64,000 nt of DNA from positions 1,178,001-1,242,000 of the forward strand of contig WTXG01000003.1 of assembly GCA_022496185.1 (NCBI GenBank). Direction: 5' to 3'. The DNA is from Multifurca ochricompacta. Its lineage: Eukaryota > Basidiomycota > Agaricomycetes > Russulales > Russulaceae. Of the stretch, positions 60,401 to 64,000 are shown one piece after another. The notes under the pieces are model-generated. The model was not told where the DNA came from. It saw only the letters and a program-made list of their open reading frames with translations, and did no database searches. Numbering within the stretch: the first letter of the stretch is position 1; every line of letters begins with the position of its first letter. A program made the position numbers and the translations under genes.

Positions 60401-61486
60401 CGTCACGCCTATCCCAACTCCCTCAGATACGGTGAAACCGGCATTCTCATTTGGAACGCCAGCCCCGGCTCGCCCTCTAACTCCTCCTTCTGCGGACGAT
60501 GGCATGCGCATGGAGGAGAGCCCTACGCGCGGGGCTGGGATGGATGTTAACGGTGGGAGTGCCAAGCCGCAGTCACTGCCACAGTTACAGGTGCCCAGTA
60601 CTTCAAAACCGGCTTCTCCTTCGGCACTAGCTCAGGAACAGGTTTTGAGTCGCCCACCCCTTCCCCATTTGGAGGAAATTCTGGGAGCGGTTTCACATTC
60701 TCGCAACAGAATCAGACACCGAACCAAGGTGCGACCGGAGGGTTCTCCTTTGCGAGTACAAAGGTATCTGAGGGCACAAGTGGCGGGTTCTCCTTTGGTA
60801 CAACGAAGCCTGCGGAGAATGCGACGCCTGCTGGGTTCACATTCGGTCAACCCGGCAGATAGTAGGCCTTCGTCTTCTAGCGGGTTCTTCGGCCAGTCTG
60901 GTCCAAAGACGGCAGACGCAACGTCCTCTGGATTTTCCTTCAAGGCACCGGAACCAATTCAACACTCGACGAGCTTTACGTTCGGTCAAACAGTGCCTGA
61001 ACCTGCACGTCCGTCCTCCTCGAGTGGGTTTGGTTTTGGACAAAGTCAACCGCAACAACCGGCGGCCACTGCTCCATTCACGTTTGGTCCTTCTGTAAGC
61101 GGTAGCGCATTTGGATCGGCGCCTGCGAGTCCCGCATTTGGCGCACAGCCACTTGCCCCTGTATCGTCGACGTCGACATCATTCGCTTTCTCAGGGCCCT
61201 CCAGCGCACCACCACAGCACCTGCGCCAAACCCGTTTGGGTTTGGTTCAGCTACTGGACAGCCCACGTCGCCTGCCGTACAGCAGGGATTCGGTTTTGGC
61301 TTTGGGGCAAATACACCTCATACACCGACTGGGCCATATAGCCCATCCGCGCCCCAGACTCCAACAGCAGGCAATAGCGGAAATGCCATCTTTACAATGG
61401 GTGCGCCACCCCCACAGGCGGCACTGCCTGGCACCCGCCCAGTGAAAAAGCTACCGACTCGCAGAAATGCAAATGCCAAGCGATGA
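57424..61486 (+). CDS. FG-repeat nucleoporin (Nup1/Nup153-like), frame-broken
   Basis: Intrinsically disordered nuclear-basket type nucleoporin that binds import receptors. The N-terminus is basic (LGSLRRKKPSHHTRRHPP), then KSLVTTPFSWFANTTNESFE and a likely nuclear signal (RVKRIRL). The second half carries FxFG repeats such as SGFSFAP, PFTFSK, FTFGAQQ, GGFSFGTTK, AGFTFGQP, GFSFKAPE and FGFGQS. It ends with a basic tail KKLPTRRNANAKR. No single frame carries it. At least ten places (about 57907, 58077, 58240, 58820, 58918, 59020, 59725, 60066, 60240, 60390, 60560, 60850, 61205) need one extra base to go on. Introns are clear near 58363-58407, 58478-58529 and 59250-59302. Either a damaged gene or, I think, sequence error. 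Exact family member is uncertain. Confidence 0.75.
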
Positions 61487-62101
61487 ACGTCAGTTGTGCG
61501 CATACGGCTCGATTATGATGAACAGCTTCTTTCTCATTGTTTCATTTCCTTTCGTCGTGAATTTTAATTCGTCTATGACTTCGTGCCTGCAGCCTATCCT
61601 ATAACATGCTATCAAGATTAAAGTTTCTCTCTTAACTGGTTCGTTTTTCTCTCTCAGCAGTACAACACTTTTTAAGTAAGCACAGGTCGCTTGTCCAAGC
61701 TGGCTTCATCTTTTGCACAACAAAGTGAATAATAATACTGTCTGCTGTCTCATTGACCGTACTTGACGTCTTCTTCCTGCTTTGTATCGCTGCTTTCCTC
61801 TGATTTTCTTTTCTTTTCTGTTTGCATCACTGGGATATCGTTTGATATATCTACGGTAGAAAGTCACCACAGACAAGGTCATCGCAGGCTCAAGGCCATG
61901 CACCCCACATATTATCATTATCACACACGGCTCAAGGCCGATTAGGTATATTAACTCTCTTCTTCTTCATCTTCATCTTTGTATCGTATCGTGTCGTATC
62001 GTTGCTAGTTGGTTTTCATCTGCACGTGATTCGTCATACGAGAGCGGTCATGTTCGTTGACGTTGACGTTGGCATTGGATTGGATTGATTTCTCGTTAAC
62101 A
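61487..62101. promoter_or_regulatory. Intergenic before gamma-tubulin, with CACGTGAT
   Basis: 3' flank of the nucleoporin and promoter of gamma-tubulin. A T/C-rich part is followed by CTTCATCTTCATC and GTATCGTATCGTGTCG repeats. CACGTGAT stands at 62023-62030, about 72 bp before the start, then GTTGACGTTGACGTTGGC. No gene seen. Confidence 0.5.
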
Positions 62102-63994
62102 ATGCCTCGTGAAATTGTCACTGTACAGATCGGCCAATGTGGCAATCAAAGTAGGCGTAATAGCAGCCCAGCTTTACAGTGCTCATAGGATCCGATTCTG
62201 CGTTCCAGTGGGCTCAGTCTTCTGGCAACGCCTCTGCGCTGAGCATGGCATCAACAATGAGGGCATCCTCGAGGACTGGGCGACTGAAGGTGGTGACCGC
62301 AAAGACGTGTTTTTTTACCAGGCTGACGACGAGCATTACATCCCTCGCGCGATCCTGATTGATCTCGAGCCACGGGTACGTGGAAAGCCTCTTGCTGCTC
62401 TTCTAAGGCGATACCATGAACTCGCAAACCCATTCACATCCCCCAGGTCATCAACAATATATTGACTTCGCCTTTCGCGAATCTGTACAATCCGGAAAAT
62501 ATCTTCATGTCAAAGGATGGCGGAGGTGCGGGAAACAACTGGGCTCAGGGATACTCGACGGGCGAGAAGCTGTACGAGGACATTATGGAAATGGTTGACC
62601 GTGAAGCGGAAGGTAGCGACTCACTCGAGGTGTGCATCGTTTTTCTCTCTTCCTATTTCGTCATGGCCCAAGGGAGTCTTAAAGCGATGATATAATAACT
62701 GAACCCTCGGAGCTTACAGGGATTCATGTTACTTCACTCGATCGCAGGCGGAACGGGCTCTGGGCTGGGCTCGTTTCTGCTCGAGCGGTTGAACGATAAG
62801 TTCCCGAAGAAATTGGTGCAGACGTACTCGGTCTTTCCCAATGCACAAGAAGGCGACGTGGTGGTGCAGCCATACAACGCCTTGTTGACGCTTAAGCGGC
62901 TCGCGAATCATGCCGACTCAGTCGTCGTGCTCGATAACGGCGCACTCGCGCGCATCAATGCAGACCGCTTGCATCTACAAACACCGTCATTCGACCAGAC
63001 AAACCAGCTCGTGCGTGCGGCTCCTTTGTTGCCTATGTAGTTTTCTCACCTTGAAACACGATGTGTAAGGTGTCCACGGTCATGGCGGCAAGCACGCAGA
63101 CACTACGGTACCCGGGATACATGAACAACGACCTAGTCGGCATCATAGCTTCACTCATCCCGACGCCACGTTGCCACTTTTTAATGACGTCCTACACGCC
63201 GTTCACTTCTGACTCGATCGATAAGGTAACAAGCGACTCGTCCCATCAGTTTGTCAGAGTGTTTATCTGACACTTCTGTTTATTTGTCTTGTTCTACCGA
63301 TGAAGGCCAAAACGATCCGGCGCACGACCGTGCTGGACGTGATGCGTCGTCTCCTACAACCGAAAAACAGGATGGTGTCAACCGTACCGAGTAAGACGGC
63401 ATGCTACATCTCGATTCTCAACATTATTCAAGGTGACGTCGACCCTACTGACGTACGCCCAGTTCCTGGCTGCCCAATCTTGAGGCCCTTGTGAAGATCG
63501 CCTTTTTCTTTCTACTTAACAGGTGCACCAATCACTCTTACGCATCCGGGAACGCCAACTTGCCAACTTTATCCCGTGGGGCCCGGCATCTATTCAAGTT
63601 GCGCTGACGCGTCGCTCTCCGTATGTGACAACGAACCACCGCGTCAGTGGACTCATGCTTGCAAACCACACAAGTATCGCCTCGGTGGGTGACCCAACCT
63701 CCACTCATGGGCACGCATACGCTCACCTTCCTTAGTTATTCAAGCGTATGTTGGATCAGTTTGATCGCTTAAGAAAGCGAAATGCTTTCCTTGAGCAATA
63801 CAAAAAGGAAAAGATGTTTGAGAATGGCCTGGAAGAATTTGACGACGCAAGGTACGCACTGTATCAGTTGCCTTTTCTGACCAGCTTCGATGAGTTATAC
63901 AACCTTAAGAGCAACGGCGGATGAACTGTTGAAGGAGTACAAGGCTTGTGAAAGCGCAGATTATATCTCATACGTTTGTGCTTTCCTCAATTAG
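62102..63994 (+). CDS. TUB4: Gamma-tubulin, 3' end at window edge
   Basis: Microtubule nucleator of the spindle pole body. The start [16 protein letters not shown] is followed, after a 62-nt intron, by [20 protein letters not shown]. Gamma-specific features include [20 protein letters not shown] and [20 protein letters not shown]. The GTP-binding loop [15 protein letters not shown] and [15 protein letters not shown] follow, then [40 protein letters not shown] and [20 protein letters not shown]. Near the edge the frame reads [17 protein letters not shown], then VCAFLN and TAG at 63992. This end is not typical; GTTTGTGC..TTAG there could be a last intron with the true end beyond the window. Confidence 0.92.
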
Positions 63995-64000
63995 TTCTTG

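Noticed and set aside
1..64000. A functional cluster, for example a mitochondrial (TIM54, NUC1, mL46, YME2) or cell-cycle (CKS1, UBC11, gamma-tubulin) group
   Set aside because: Members are scattered among unrelated genes on both strands, without shared architecture. Four mitochondrial genes among 23 may be chance.
1..64000. tRNA, rRNA or transposon
   Set aside because: No cloverleaf with A and B boxes, no rRNA core sequence, no terminal repeats with transposase or reverse transcriptase motifs were seen by eye; a scan with tRNAscan-SE and a repeat library would be needed to exclude small ones.

Overview
The window is nuclear DNA of a filamentous basidiomycete, most likely an agaricomycete. 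Genes are compact and cut by many introns of about 45-65 nt with GT..AG ends. The set is typical of fungi (TIM54, NUC1, TRAPPC13, YME2, EH-domain endocytic scaffold, Ste23-type insulysin), and orthologues are readable throughout. I recognise 23 protein-coding genes and see no rRNA, tRNA, CRISPR array or transposon. The sequence does not fix the species.

Layout. 1-12.7 kb: 3' part of an indoleamine 2,3-dioxygenase (+), RPA1 (+), a large lineage-specific membrane protein (-), a Ste23/IDE insulysin (+) and CKS1 (-). 12.9-28.6 kb: meiotic helicase MER3/HFM1 (+), TIM54 (-) and the CCR4-NOT scaffold NOT1 (+). 28.8-43.3 kb: an S9-type alpha/beta hydrolase (-), TMA7 (+), striatin/PRO11 (+), a class II cAMP phosphodiesterase (-), an EDE1/Eps15-like scaffold (-) and the cyclin-destroying E2 UBC11/UBE2C (+). 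43.7-64 kb: a small unknown ORF (+), an RRM-R3H RNA-binding protein (+), NUC1 (+), mitoribosomal mL46 (-), V-ATPase subunit H (+), TRAPPC13 (-), YME2 (-), an FG nucleoporin (+) and gamma-tubulin (+), which reaches the window end.

The genes form no pathway cluster. They are housekeeping functions: DNA replication and meiosis, cell cycle, mitochondria, mRNA decay, endocytosis and vesicle traffic. Seven divergent pairs share short bidirectional promoters, down to 65 bp between start codons (YME2/nucleoporin).

The most notable cross-cutting signal is a one-directional set of frame breaks. In at least nine conserved genes the reading frame jumps at a single point, and at nearly every point adding one base, almost always beside a mononucleotide run, restores the family sequence. 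This looks like homopolymer contraction in the assembly rather than gene decay. It is densest in the nucleoporin gene. I found no convincing novel multi-gene system; the most novel coding content is the unknown membrane protein at 3.6-7.2 kb and the small ORF at 43.7 kb.
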